Part shown: one piece after another, positions 34,609 through 43,387 of the stretch
Layout: every line of letters starts with the position of its first letter
Numbering within the stretch: position 1 is the first letter of the stretch
From: Ralstonia sp. 25mfcol4.1
GTDB taxonomy: Bacteria; Pseudomonadota; Gammaproteobacteria; Burkholderiales; Burkholderiaceae
Direction: 5' to 3'
DNA length: 43,387 bases
Assembly: GCF_900104095.1 (NCBI RefSeq)
Contig: NZ_FNJO01000026.1
Coordinates: forward strand, 1 to 43,387
The notes under the pieces: generated by a model
What the model was told of the DNA's origin: nothing
What the model saw: the letters and a program-made list of their open reading frames with translations, nothing else
The model's database searches: none
Position numbers and translations under genes: made by a program

Positions 34609-35349
34609 CCGCCACGCTGCGTACGGAAGGGCTCTGCAAGTCCTGGGGCGCATTTGCCGCCAATACCGATATCTCGCTGACATTCGTGCCCGGCGAGCGC
34701 CATGCCCTGATCGGGCCAAATGGCGCGGGCAAGACCACGTTCATCAATCTGCTGACGGGCGCCCTGCCGCCGTCGGCAGGACGCATCTGGCTGGGCGAGC
34801 GCGATATCACGTCGCTGCCGCAGCACGCGCGCGTGAAGCTGGGCATGACGCGCACGTTCCAGATCAACACGCTGTTTCCGGGGCTGACGGTGCTGGAGTC
34901 GGTGGTGCTGGCGGTGGCCGAACGCACCGGCGCATCGCGGACGTGGTCCCGCACGGTGGCATCGCAGGCGGCACTGACGGACGAGGCCATGTCGGTGCTG
35001 GCGCTGCTGCGGCTGGAGCACGACGCCGATACCGAGACGCGCCAGCTGCCCTACGGCAAGCAGCGCCTGCTGGAAATGGCACTGGCGCTGGCCACCCGGC
35101 CGTCGATCCTGCTGCTGGACGAACCGGCGGCGGGCATCCCCGCAGGCGAGAGCGCCGAACTGTTTGCCGTGATCGCGGGCCTGCCGCGCGAGATCACGAT
35201 TGTCTTTATCGAGCACGACATGGACCTGGTGTTCCGCTTTGCCGAACGCATTTCAGTGCTGGTGGGCGGGCGGTTGCTGACGGAAGGCACGCCGGCCGAG
35301 ATTGCTGCCGACGCGCGCGTGAAGGAGGTCTATCTGGGGGAGGCCGCCC

Positions 35350-35357
<8 letters not shown>
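34605..35357 (+). CDS. livG: LIV-type ABC transporter ATPase LivG
   Basis: A 250-residue ATPase with Walker A GPNGAGKTTF, the LivG-type signature LPYGKQRLLEMALALA in place of LSGGQ, Walker B ILLLDEPAAGI and the switch histidine in IEHDMDLVFRF. It overlaps livM upstream and livF downstream by 8 bp. It is a different protein from the partial LivG at the left edge of the window. Confidence 0.95.
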
Positions 35358-36069
<712 letters not shown>

Positions 36070-36186
36070 ACGTTGGCCAGTTTTTTCGGATTCGTCTTAT
36101 TTCGATGGCATGGCGTGCCGGGCAGAATGGCTGCTCCCGCAGCGTGACCTCCAAACTGCCACACGAACCCCTTTCAGACCGCTGAC

Positions 36187-36687
36187 ATGGAAATACGCCC
36201 GATCGAGCCCGATGACCTGGAACGGATTTGCCGCCACCGCGAGGCGATGTTCCTGGAGGCCGGCTTTGCCCCGGACACCCTGCGCACGATGACGCGGCAT
36301 TTTCGCGACTGGCTGCGCCCCCGGCTGGCCGATGACACCTATTTTGGCCTGCTGGCGCTGGACGGCGGCAGGGCGGTGGCCGGCGTCGGGCTGATGCTGA
36401 TCGACTGGCCACCCCATCCCGCGCATCCGGATCACGACAAGCGCGGTTATGTCCTGAATGTCTATGTCGAGCCGACCCACCGCCGGCGCGGCCTGGCCCG
36501 GCAACTGATGGCGCTGGGCGAGGACGAACTGGCGCGGCGCGGTGCCACCTTCACGATCCTGCACGCCACGGAGGCCGGCCGGCCGCTGTACCAGCAGGAA
36601 GGCTGGCGCCAGACGTCGGAAATGTCGAAGGTCATCGCCGGCACCGTGCCGCCGCCGGGCGGCGGGCGGGCGCCTTCGGGCACGTGA
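36187..36687 (+). CDS. GNAT family N-acetyltransferase
   Basis: A 166-residue acetyltransferase. The acetyl-CoA motif A spans about residues 90-108 (LNVYVEPTHRRRGLARQLM), with the R-x-x-G-x-A pyrophosphate loop as RRRGLA at 99-104, followed by the beta-5/alpha-4 segment FTILHATEAGRPLYQQEGWR. The acceptor substrate cannot be predicted. It lies 117 bp after livF on the same strand, with no obvious Shine-Dalgarno. Its stop codon lies in the loop of a 13-bp hairpin. Confidence 0.9.
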   Translation: MEIRPIEPDDLERICRHREAMFLEAGFAPDTLRTMTRHFRDWLRPRLADDTYFGLLALDGGRAVAGVGLMLIDWPPHPAHPDHDKRGYVLNVYVEPTHRRRGLARQLMALGEDELARRGATFTILHATEAGRPLYQQEGWRQTSEMSKVIAGTVPPPGGGRAPSGT

Positions 36688-36701
36688 TCGTGCCCGAAGG
36701 C
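36672..36701. terminator. Perfect 13-bp hairpin spanning the GNAT stop codon
   Basis: GCCTTCGGGCACG (36672-36684) and CGTGCCCGAAGGC (36689-36701) form a perfect 13-bp stem with loop TGAT, whose TGA is the GNAT stop codon. It lies between the converging GNAT and cytochrome c genes. No U tract follows on either strand, so it may work as a Rho-dependent or mechanical bidirectional barrier, or protect both 3' ends. Confidence 0.6.
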
Positions 36702-36729
36702 TGCCGGAATACGACAGGGCGAGGGCGCG

Positions 36730-37053
36730 CTACGGCTTGAGACCGCTGTAGAAGGCTGCCAGGTTGGCGATGTCGGCGTCGCTGAGCGGCTTGGCCATCA
36801 TCGTCATCATCTCGTCCTTGCGGGCGCCGGTCTTGTAGTCCCTGAGCGCCTTCACCAGATACTGCTCGACCTGGCCCGCCAGATTGGGCGCCTCGGGCAG
36901 TTTCGACTTGCCGTCGAGCCCGTGACAGGCCTGGCACTGCATGGCCTTGGCCCGGCCGGCCTGGGCGTCGGCGGCCAGTGCGGGGGCGCTGGCCGATACC
37001 AGAACCCAGCCCGCCAGCAGCACCGGCGCTGGAATACAGAGTCGCCGGGTCAT
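36730..37053 (-). CDS. Periplasmic class I cytochrome c
   Basis: A 107-residue monohaem cytochrome. A signal peptide (ending ASAPALA) is followed by the haem motif CQACH (Cys40, Cys43, His44), with a methionine-rich stretch EMMTMMAKPLSDADIANLAA that supplies the sixth ligand, probably Met86. The gene overlaps the stop of the sugar dehydrogenase-like gene by ATGA, so this protein is most likely its direct electron acceptor, passing electrons on to the respiratory chain. Confidence 0.94.
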   Translation of the reverse strand: MTRRLCIPAPVLLAGWVLVSASAPALAADAQAGRAKAMQCQACHGLDGKSKLPEAPNLAGQVEQYLVKALRDYKTGARKDEMMTMMAKPLSDADIANLAAFYSGLKP

Positions 37054-38309
37054 TTCGCGCCCGAGTACGAGATCCGGTAAATGGCGCCGGCGAAGTCGTC
37101 CGAGACCAGCAGCGAGCCGTCCTGCAGTTGCTGGACGTCTACCGGGCGGCCCATGTACTCGCCATTGGGCGTGAGCCAGCCTTCGGCGAAGATCTCGGTC
37201 TCGCCAACGGTGCCGTCCGACTTCACCGGGGTGTAGACGATCCGTGCGCCGATCGGCTTGGTGCGGTTCCAGGAGCCATGCTCGGCCGCGAAGACGCCGC
37301 CCTGGTACTTGGCCGGGAACATCTTGCCGGTGTAGAACGACATGCCCAGGTCGGCCGCGTGGGGCGCGTATTCCACCACCGGGAAGACAACGTCCTTGGG
37401 CGGCTGCTGGTCCTTGTACTCCGCGGTGCGCACCTTGCCGCCGCCATACCACGGAAAGCCAAAGTTCTGGCCCGCCTTGGTCGCGCGGTTCAGCTCGCCG
37501 GGCGGCTGGTCGTCGCCCATGCCGTCCACCTGGTTGTCGGTGAACCAGAGCGTCTTGTCGGCCGGATTGAAGTCGAGCCCGACCGAATTGCGCACGCCAC
37601 GGGCATAGACCTCGCGGTTCTTGCCGTCCTGGCCGATGCGGATGATGCCGGCCAGGCCGTTCTTGTCCATCGCGGCCAGCTTGTCCTTGGGCGGCACGTT
37701 CCACGGCTGGCCCAGCGCGATATAGAGCTTGCCATCGGGGCCCACCCGGCACGCACGGGCGCCGTGGTTGAAGCTCTCGAATTCGGTCGGGATCAGCTTG
37801 CCCTGCGGCACCACCACGGCAGCGGCCACGTCGGGCCCGCCTTCGCCAAAGAACTGGGCGGCGGGGAAGGCCAGCACGCGGTTCTGCTCGGCCACGTAGA
37901 GCACGCCATCCGGCGAGAAGCACACGCCGTTGGGCACCTTCAGGCTGATGGCACTGGCGAACTGGACCACGTCATCGGCCACGCGGCGCTTGGTGCGGTC
38001 GGTCACCTGCCAGACGCGGTTCTTGCGCGTGCCGACGAACACCACGCCGGTGGACGGCTCGATGGCCATATGGCGCGCCTCGGGCACCACGGCATAAAGT
38101 TCGATCTTGAAGCCCGGCGGCAGCTTGATGGCCTTCAGGTTCTCGCGCAGTGCATCGGCATGCTTGCCGTCCTGGGCGATTTTCTCGGCGGGCGCGGCCC
38201 CGGTCTGCTTGAAATTCTGGAGCTTCTGCAGGTTGTCGGTGGGGGCTGCGAGCAAGGGGGAAGCGGCCACGGCCAGCAACGCGGCCAGGGCAACGGCTGA
38301 GCTCTTCAT
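37050..38309 (-). CDS. PQQ-dependent sorbosone/glucose dehydrogenase-like protein
   Basis: A 419-residue periplasmic beta-propeller protein of the soluble glucose/sorbosone dehydrogenase family. The signal peptide is MKSSAVALAALLAVAASPLL. Propeller landmarks include LPPGFKIELYAVVPEARHMA, VPNGVCFSPDGVLYVAEQNR, ARGVRNSVGLDFNPADKTLW, FTDNQVDGMGDD and GVFAAEHGSWNRTKPIGARI. It should oxidise an aldose or related compound using PQQ and hand electrons to the cytochrome encoded downstream. The real substrate is unknown; this subgroup is often annotated as sorbosone dehydrogenase without proof. Confidence 0.9.
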   Translation of the reverse strand: MKSSAVALAALLAVAASPLLAAPTDNLQKLQNFKQTGAAPAEKIAQDGKHADALRENLKAIKLPPGFKIELYAVVPEARHMAIEPSTGVVFVGTRKNRVWQVTDRTKRRVADDVVQFASAISLKVPNGVCFSPDGVLYVAEQNRVLAFPAAQFFGEGGPDVAAAVVVPQGKLIPTEFESFNHGARACRVGPDGKLYIALGQPWNVPPKDKLAAMDKNGLAGIIRIGQDGKNREVYARGVRNSVGLDFNPADKTLWFTDNQVDGMGDDQPPGELNRATKAGQNFGFPWYGGGKVRTAEYKDQQPPKDVVFPVVEYAPHAADLGMSFYTGKMFPAKYQGGVFAAEHGSWNRTKPIGARIVYTPVKSDGTVGETEIFAEGWLTPNGEYMGRPVDVQQLQDGSLLVSDDFAGAIYRISYSGAK

Positions 38310-38430
38310 CGTGATGTCTCCGGAATTCTTGTCATGTGAGGGCGCGGACAGGCGCCGCCAGACAAGGTTAGGTCAGCTTTTCCCGCAAGGGAATTGCACA
38401 ATCCTGACTTCGCGATGAAAGATTTCGACA

Positions 38431-38447
38431 GCGGGGGGCACCCCCGC
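38431..38447. terminator. Weak hairpin after the LIV binding protein gene
   Basis: GCGGGGG (38431-38437) pairs with CCCCCGC (38441-38447) over a 3-nt loop, 15 bp beyond the stop of the minus-strand binding-protein gene. No U tract follows on the minus strand. It could separate this gene from the sugar dehydrogenase gene, but evidence is slight. Confidence 0.25.
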
Positions 38448-38461
38448 CCAGGGCCGGACGC

Positions 38462-39643
38462 CTACTTGCCCGAGTCCTTGACCCCTTCGAACTTGTCGAA
38501 TTCGACGTTGTAGAGCTCGCCGCCCACCTTTTCCACCTTGCGGATATAGACGGTCTGGATCACATCGCGCGTGGTCGGGTCGATCGTGATCGCGCCGCGC
38601 GGGCTCTGGATCTTCATGCCTTTCAGGGCCGCCAGGAACTTGTCGCCGTCGGTGGCGCCGCCGGTCTTCTTCAGCGCGTCGTAGATGGCGGCCATGCCGT
38701 CGTAGGCGGCCACCGCCATGAAGTTAGGGCGGCCGGCGCCCGGGTTGGCATCGGCAAAAGCCTTCAGGAAGGCCTTGTTTTCCTTCGAATCGTGCGCCGC
38801 CGAGTAATGGAACGACGTGATCACGCCCAGCGTGGCGTCGCCCATGGCCGGCAGCACGTGGTCGTCGGTCAGGTCGCCGGTGGCGATCACGCGGATCCCG
38901 GCGTCGGCCAGCCCGCGCTCGCGGAAGCCCTTCATGAACGCCACGCCCTGCTCGCCGGCCGGCAGAAACAGAAACACCGCCTCTGGACGGGCGTCTTTGA
39001 TGCGCTGGATGAATGGCGCGAACTCGGGGTTGCGCAGGGGCACGCGGATCGATTCGACGATCTGGCCGCCGCCGCCCAGGAAATTGGTCTTGAACGCGGT
39101 CTCGGCGTCGATGCCGGGCGCGTAGTCGGCCACCAGCGTCACCACCTTCCTGACGTTGTGGCGCACCGCCCACGTGGCCATGGGGGCGGAAATCTGCGGC
39201 AACGTCATCGACACGCGCGCGATGTAGTTCGACTTCGTGGTGATGACCGACGAGGCCGCGTTGAAGACCACCATGGGCTTTTTGGCCTGCTCGGCGATCG
39301 GCGCCACGGCCAGTGCCTCCGGCGTCAGGCCGAAGCCGGCCAGGATGTCCACCTTGTCGCGTACCACCAGTTCCTGGGCCAGCCGCTTGGCCACCTCGGG
39401 CACCGGGCCAGTGGTGTCCTTGACGATGATCTGGACCTTGCGGCCCGCCACGGTGTCACCGTTCAGCTTCTGCCAGGCCTTGATGCCGCCTTCCATCTGC
39501 TTGCCGTAGTCGGCAAAGCTGCCCGAGAACGGCGCAATCAGCCCAATCCTTACCGGTTCGGCGGCGTGGGACAGCGGGGAATGCGTGAGAAGGGCAAGGG
39601 CGCCGCACGCCATCATGGCGCGCCGTAGCGGACTGAACGTCAT
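38462..39643 (-). CDS. LIV-type periplasmic amino acid binding protein
   Basis: A 393-residue Peripla_BP_6 protein. The signal peptide (MTFSPLRRAMMACGALALLT, cleavage near SHAA) precedes PVRIGLIAPFSGSFADYGKQ, the standard mature start. Further blocks are KVQIIVKDTTGPVPEVAKRL, DILAGFGLTPEALAVAPIAE and MVVFNAASSVITTKSNYIAR. It probably supplies the livHMGF transporter at 32753-36069, although three genes lie between and it is on the other strand. It is distinct from the binding protein at 741-1952. The ligand is unknown. GGAG lies near the start (GGGAGACCTCC before ATG). Confidence 0.92.
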   Translation of the reverse strand: MTFSPLRRAMMACGALALLTHSPLSHAAEPVRIGLIAPFSGSFADYGKQMEGGIKAWQKLNGDTVAGRKVQIIVKDTTGPVPEVAKRLAQELVVRDKVDILAGFGLTPEALAVAPIAEQAKKPMVVFNAASSVITTKSNYIARVSMTLPQISAPMATWAVRHNVRKVVTLVADYAPGIDAETAFKTNFLGGGGQIVESIRVPLRNPEFAPFIQRIKDARPEAVFLFLPAGEQGVAFMKGFRERGLADAGIRVIATGDLTDDHVLPAMGDATLGVITSFHYSAAHDSKENKAFLKAFADANPGAGRPNFMAVAAYDGMAAIYDALKKTGGATDGDKFLAALKGMKIQSPRGAITIDPTTRDVIQTVYIRKVEKVGGELYNVEFDKFEGVKDSGK

Positions 39644-39955
39644 GGAGGTCTCCCGGAAGTGCAGCATCGGACGGCTGCATCGATCAGGGAGTGTAGGAGG
39701 GGCGCGGGCTTTGTGCTACCCGGGTTTTTTCTCCCCCTCCCTCGGATTTAACTTGATCCCGCTTCCGATTTATCCGTGAGCCGTGGCAAGCAGTCCTGTC
39801 CGGAGGTCGATCGCTTCATTTTCATCAATCGTATTACGACGAAAAGCGGCAGCCATTGCGTCGAGTTAATGCCTGGCTTTGTCAGCAACTTCCCGAGGCG
39901 GAGTCGGTGTAGGGTGCCTCGCGCCCCAGCCTCTCACCGACAAGGAGCCGCCAAC
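39644..39955. other. 312-bp divergent intergenic region before the phospholipase gene
   Basis: This gap separates the minus-strand LIV binding protein from the plus-strand phospholipase. It includes a run GGGTTTTTTC near 39720 and AT-richer segments around 39745-39770 and 39810-39870. The phospholipase frame stays open back to GTG 39776, but AAGGAG just before 39956 supports the later start. It must hold the promoters of both genes; I see no convincing -35/-10 pair. Confidence 0.5.
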
Positions 39956-41932
39956 ATGAGTCGGAATCCCATCACGACGCCGATTGCGCTGTCGCGCACG
40001 CGCACGGCCACGATCGCCTTGAAGTGGTTTGTGGAACGTTCGGAATATGACCCGGCGCAATGCACGTTCAAGCCGCTTGTGAACGGCGAAGAGGCGTTTG
40101 GCGAGGTATACGACGCCATCCTGGCCGCACGGCGCTCGGTGGACATCATCTGCTGGGGTTTCCAGCCCTCGATGTACTTCAAGCGCGGCCATGCGGATGT
40201 CATGACCATCGGCGAGCTGCTGGCGCACAAGGGCGCGCAAGGCGTGAAGGTTCGTCTGCTTTGCTGGCAGGACGACCTCGCCGTGGCGGCCTGGAGCGAA
40301 AACAACGCACCGGGCAACAACCTGGCAACGTACGTCAAGCCGCACTTGCCTGACTGGATGGTGTCGGGCATGGCGCAACGCGACTACCAGAGCAAATTCC
40401 AGCGCGAGTTCGACCGTGCATGGTATGCGCGCGCCAATGGAAACAACGTGACGCGAGGGGGCGGTCTGGACGAGGAAGCGGCGCGCCGGGTGCTGCGCCA
40501 GATGGCCCGCGCAGCGGGCACGACGTTACCCGGCATCGAATTCGCGACCCGCGGCTTCTCGCTTTGGGACCGTGCGGAGATCGCCTACCGGACCTTGCTG
40601 CAGGGCGACCACAAGGAGAGCGACGGGCGTACCAAAGCGAAAAACGCGGCCGTCATGACCGCCATTCCCACGCATCATCAGAAGATGGTGGTGATCGACT
40701 ATGAGGAGCCCGAGCATGCCGTGGGCTTCGTCATGGGCCACAACATGCTCGATACCTACTGGGACCGGGACGACCACAGCTTCCATCGACAGCACCCGAG
40801 ACTGGGCCGGAACGGTCTGCACCCCCGGCAGGACATTTCTGCCCGCGTCGCAGGCCCGGTGTTGAAATACCTCAACAAGAACTTTTGCGAAGCGTGGGAT
40901 GGCGCGACGGGCCAGCGGCTGACGGAGGTGAGGCAGCCCCTTGCCAGGCGCCTCACGTTGCGGCGCGACGGCAACACGCCGGTGGTGGGGCAGCTGCTGC
41001 GGACCAATCCCGAGGGAAACCGGTTCGATATCGAGTCCCTGTACCTGCAGGCGGTGAACAACGTCACGCGATTCATCTATATCGAGAACCAGTATTTCCG
41101 GCTGCCGATGCTTGCCGAGAAGATCAAGCAGGCGGTGGCGGCCCAACTGCGCGGCGGCCGCGACCTGAAGAAGCATGGCCCCATCTACCTGTTCGTGGTG
41201 ACCAATTCGAGCGACGAAGGGATGGGTCCGGGGGCACTGAAGACATACCGGATGCTGGAGGCGCTGGGCAAGGCCGACGCGATGCCGGCCGTGGCGAAGC
41301 TGGAACGCGAGGACGCGCGCCAGGCCGATCTGCGCCGCCAGCACAAGGAGGCAGGCGCGCAAGCCAGGGCCGCTAAACAGGATATGGACGAGGCGAATGA
41401 CCTGGCGCGTATCGACAAGGCATTCGCCATCAAGAGGCTGCACGAGGCGCGGGAACGCTTTGGCAAGGCGCGCCAGAAACAGGCCGATCTGGAAGCGGAA
41501 ATGGCCAAGCCCGCCGAGGAAGTTGGACCGCCACCCGAAATCGAAGGACTCAAGGTGCATGTCTGCACGCTGGTGGCACCCGATTCTCCGCCCGGCAAAT
41601 GGGATTACGTGTACGTGCATTCCAAACTGATGATCGTCGACGACGTATTCATGACGCTGGGCTCCGCCAATATCAATACCCGCAGCATGATCGGCGATAG
41701 CGAATTAAATATCTGCCACGAACATTCTGGGGTGACCACGCCATTACGCAGACGGTTATGGGCGATTCATACGAAGGGGATGGGGGCGCAGGAGGATGTG
41801 GGGGAGGCGTTTGAGGCGTGGAGGTCTATTACTGACAAGAACTGGAAATTTTGGATTTCCGGGAGAGAAATTCCCTACGCGTCACTCGTGCGGTTTTACA
41901 GAGATTCACCGAAACGCACCAATCTGGATTGA
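39956..41932 (+). CDS. Tle5-type phospholipase D, probable type VI secretion effector
   Basis: A 658-residue phospholipase D superfamily protein without signal peptide. Two HKD motifs are intact: His241, Lys243, Asp248 in HQKMVVID, followed by GFVMGHN, and His555, Lys557, Asp562 in HSKLMIVD, followed by GSANINTRSMIGDSE. Between them, at about residues 447-520, is a charged alpha-helical, coiled-coil-like insertion (EDARQADLRRQHKEAGAQAR, RERFGKARQKQADLEAEMAK). Tle5 effectors such as PldA and PldB of Pseudomonas aeruginosa share the dual-HKD layout and lie next to immunity genes, as here. It probably attacks membrane phospholipids of target cells. No vgrG or structural T6SS gene is in the window, so T6SS delivery is inferred. 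The immunity-like gene starts 3 bp after its stop. Confidence 0.87.
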   Translation: MSRNPITTPIALSRTRTATIALKWFVERSEYDPAQCTFKPLVNGEEAFGEVYDAILAARRSVDIICWGFQPSMYFKRGHADVMTIGELLAHKGAQGVKVRLLCWQDDLAVAAWSENNAPGNNLATYVKPHLPDWMVSGMAQRDYQSKFQREFDRAWYARANGNNVTRGGGLDEEAARRVLRQMARAAGTTLPGIEFATRGFSLWDRAEIAYRTLLQGDHKESDGRTKAKNAAVMTAIPTHHQKMVVIDYEEPEHAVGFVMGHNMLDTYWDRDDHSFHRQHPRLGRNGLHPRQDISARVAGPVLKYLNKNFCEAWDGATGQRLTEVRQPLARRLTLRRDGNTPVVGQLLRTNPEGNRFDIESLYLQAVNNVTRFIYIENQYFRLPMLAEKIKQAVAAQLRGGRDLKKHGPIYLFVVTNSSDEGMGPGALKTYRMLEALGKADAMPAVAKLEREDARQADLRRQHKEAGAQARAAKQDMDEANDLARIDKAFAIKRLHEARERFGKARQKQADLEAEMAKPAEEVGPPPEIEGLKVHVCTLVAPDSPPGKWDYVYVHSKLMIVDDVFMTLGSANINTRSMIGDSELNICHEHSGVTTPLRRRLWAIHTKGMGAQEDVGEAFEAWRSITDKNWKFWISGREIPYASLVRFYRDSPKRTNLD

Positions 41933-41935
41933 CCG

Positions 41936-43204
41936 ATGAGAATCGTCATTATTTTTACTCTTCCCCTCGCTTTTTTACTGGGTTCGTGTTCGAAAGAGAT
42001 ACCTGCCATGTCGTCATTGCCCGATGTCAGTAGTGTAAGAATCAATCTCGCCTTTGATTGTGCTCATGAAAATAAAGTCTTGCCCGATATCGATCCGGAC
42101 GCCGACGCGCTATTTCGCTACGCCCGATATTTGCAAAAGAAGCAGGGGCCGAAAGATTATGAGTCGATGGCGGTCTACTATCGTATCGCGGCAGCACATG
42201 GCCACTACAAGGCAAACCGGAATCTGCAGAATTTGCTGGCTTACGGTCAGGCATATTCACCGTTTCGGTCCAAGGAGGTGATCGATCTTGCCAATCAATT
42301 AATTGAACTCGGAGTACCTGGCGGATACTACGATATCGGTCACTATCTGGAAATCGGTTATGGGTTGAAGCAGGACAGGGAGATGGCGCTGCGCTTCTTT
42401 CGAAAAGCGGCGGATTTAGGTAGCCCTGACGCCCAGTTCTATGTCGGAGAGTTGCTTGCGCCCTGGGACAAGGCCCCAGAAGTTTCCGAGCAGATGTGGC
42501 AGTGCGCGTCGGACCAGGGATTCGCCAAAGCTTCACGGATGCTTGGAGTGAGCCTGCAAACCGACAGGAAATACACCCCAGCAGTAACGGCCTTCCAGCA
42601 AGGGGTCATGGCTGGGGACTCGTCGTCTGCGTTCGCATTGGAGCACGGATTTGAAGGGCCACCACAGACTGACAGACTCTATTACCTTTCATTGAAAGCA
42701 GACCCGGAGCGTTCCCTTCGATACAAGCAGATCGGAAAATTCCTACGAAACTACGAACACCTCAATCCCAAAATCCCCGACATCGACCAAATCGTCCCGT
42801 TGCCGCCGGCCAAGCTGCCGCCGTGGGACGGCACATTCCAGTGGGTACGGGAGCATGACGCTGCGGTGCCGCCCGAGAAGCCGTCCGAGGAACTGGTCAA
42901 TCGTCTGAGCCAGGCAAAGAATCTCGATCCAGCGACTGGTTTGCCGCTGCCACCGCCACCGAAACTGCCGTTGGGTACCCGCGCCAAAACCGGTCAGCCT
43001 TGTCCGGAAAGCGGTATCTGGTGCGTGCCGGAGGCTGCAACTGTATTTGCCGGGGCAACGCGGCATTTCCGCAAGGGTGACGTCCTGCCGGAATTCGAGA
43101 TGCCCAAGCCTCGCCGGCTGTCATGGCTGGACGACCTGCTGGGGGAGCGGGTCGCGTACTGGAACGTGTCGTGGAAGCTGATTTCGTACGACGAGAAGGG
43201 TTGA
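41936..43204 (+). CDS. Sel1-like repeat lipoprotein, probable immunity protein for the phospholipase
   Basis: A 422-residue periplasmic lipoprotein. The N-terminus MRIVIIFTLPLAFLLGSC has the lipobox LLGS-Cys18. Residues about 60-230 contain Sel1-like helical repeats (SMAVYYRIAAAHGHYKANRN, MALRFFRKAADLGSPDAQFY, VGELL). A separate C-terminal part carries the motif CPESGIWCVPE from Cys356. Immunity proteins of PldB-type Tle5 effectors are also Sel1-like periplasmic proteins in tandem arrays, so a role in blocking the upstream enzyme is likely. The start lies 3 bp after the phospholipase stop. The first 180 bp are about 45% G+C by hand count, well below the flanking DNA, which hints at recent acquisition. 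Confidence 0.82.
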   Translation: MRIVIIFTLPLAFLLGSCSKEIPAMSSLPDVSSVRINLAFDCAHENKVLPDIDPDADALFRYARYLQKKQGPKDYESMAVYYRIAAAHGHYKANRNLQNLLAYGQAYSPFRSKEVIDLANQLIELGVPGGYYDIGHYLEIGYGLKQDREMALRFFRKAADLGSPDAQFYVGELLAPWDKAPEVSEQMWQCASDQGFAKASRMLGVSLQTDRKYTPAVTAFQQGVMAGDSSSAFALEHGFEGPPQTDRLYYLSLKADPERSLRYKQIGKFLRNYEHLNPKIPDIDQIVPLPPAKLPPWDGTFQWVREHDAAVPPEKPSEELVNRLSQAKNLDPATGLPLPPPPKLPLGTRAKTGQPCPESGIWCVPEAATVFAGATRHFRKGDVLPEFEMPKPRRLSWLDDLLGERVAYWNVSWKLISYDEKG

Positions 43205-43207
43205 ATC

Positions 43208-43387
43208 ATGTCGATATCGAATCGCTGTCTGCAACCCGTCGTCGGTCTGGTTCTTCTCGCCGGCTTGCTGGGCGCCTGCTCGAGCCAGACCACCGAATAT
43301 CCGCCGTTGCCAGATGTCAGTGCCGTCCGGACGGACCTCGCCTTCACATGCGCACACGAGGCCAATGTCCTGCCGCCACTGGACGGC
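43208..43387 (+). CDS. Second immunity-type lipoprotein, paralogue of the preceding gene (cut by window end)
   Basis: The frame opens at ATG 43208, 3 bp after the preceding stop, and runs to the window edge (60 codons). A signal peptide with lipobox LLGA-Cys (QPVVGLVLLAGLLGACSSQT) is followed by LPDVSAVRTDLAFTCAHEAN. This closely matches LPDVSSVRINLAFDCAHENK of the upstream lipoprotein, so the two are tandem paralogues. Unlike that gene, its first codons are GC-rich. Tandem immunity duplicates are known for PldB-type effectors. Confidence 0.85.
   Translation, partial: MSISNRCLQPVVGLVLLAGLLGACSSQTTEYPPLPDVSAVRTDLAFTCAHEANVLPPLDG

Noticed and set aside
39776..39955. N-terminal extension of the phospholipase from GTG 39776
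   Set aside because: AAGGAG before 39956 and the normal effector N-terminus favour the later start; the extension looks like non-coding sequence.

Overview
The window is a high-GC, densely packed proteobacterial chromosome segment. LIV-type ABC transporters, a Kbl/SDR-type threonine dehydrogenase pair, AdhC/FghA and a Tle5-type phospholipase in this arrangement suggest a betaproteobacterium of the Burkholderiaceae, most likely Cupriavidus or a relative. That placement is inference from gene content; there is no rRNA or tRNA to anchor it. I see no IS element, phage gene, CRISPR array or replication origin.

Layout. (1) 1-5119: a minus-strand operon of pruA (P5C dehydrogenase), a LIV-type binding protein and a livG cut by the window edge, with a divergent FCD-type GntR regulator; then a convergent XRE-cupin regulator. 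(2) 5194-7385: kbl-tdh, the threonine-to-glycine/acetyl-CoA route, divergent from the XRE-cupin gene across a promoter packed with inverted repeats. (3) 7399-19146, all minus strand: a GH18-like secreted protein followed by an eleven-gene type IV filament/type II secretion cluster (gspG, gspF, gspE, four PilM/N/O/P-position genes, a lipoprotein secretin and three small pilin-like genes), most joined by ATGA overlaps. (4) 19413-24529: MarR regulator and a FUSC/DUF1656/HlyD/OMF efflux operon. (5) 24598-32520: assorted metabolic genes, namely an orphan MetQ, an FMN reductase, an amidase, an excalibur protein, the glutathione-dependent formaldehyde pathway (adhC-fghA), an MFS-like transporter and a Tat-exported aldo/keto reductase. 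(6) 32753-39643: livHMGF, a GNAT protein, a PQQ-type sugar dehydrogenase with its cytochrome c, and a second LIV binding protein. (7) 39956-43387: a Tle5-type phospholipase D effector followed by two tandem, related lipoproteins that look like its immunity proteins; the second is cut by the window end.

The most unusual region is 7399-19146. The first gene encodes an exported protein with a large N-terminal region, a long Asp-Pro-rich linker and a C-terminal GH18 fold. Its catalytic motif reads DGINLEWL where active enzymes have DGIDIDWE, so the acid/base glutamate is a leucine. The same-strand cluster behind it mixes T2SS parts (a GspG with its acidic C-terminal loop) with a split PilM/N/O/P-style platform as in type IV pili and MSHA. 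A plausible reading is a dedicated secretion or filament machine whose cargo or tip is a non-catalytic glycan-binding GH18 protein; this is inference. The second accessory locus is the Tle5 effector with tandem immunity genes, whose first immunity gene starts in clearly AT-richer DNA.
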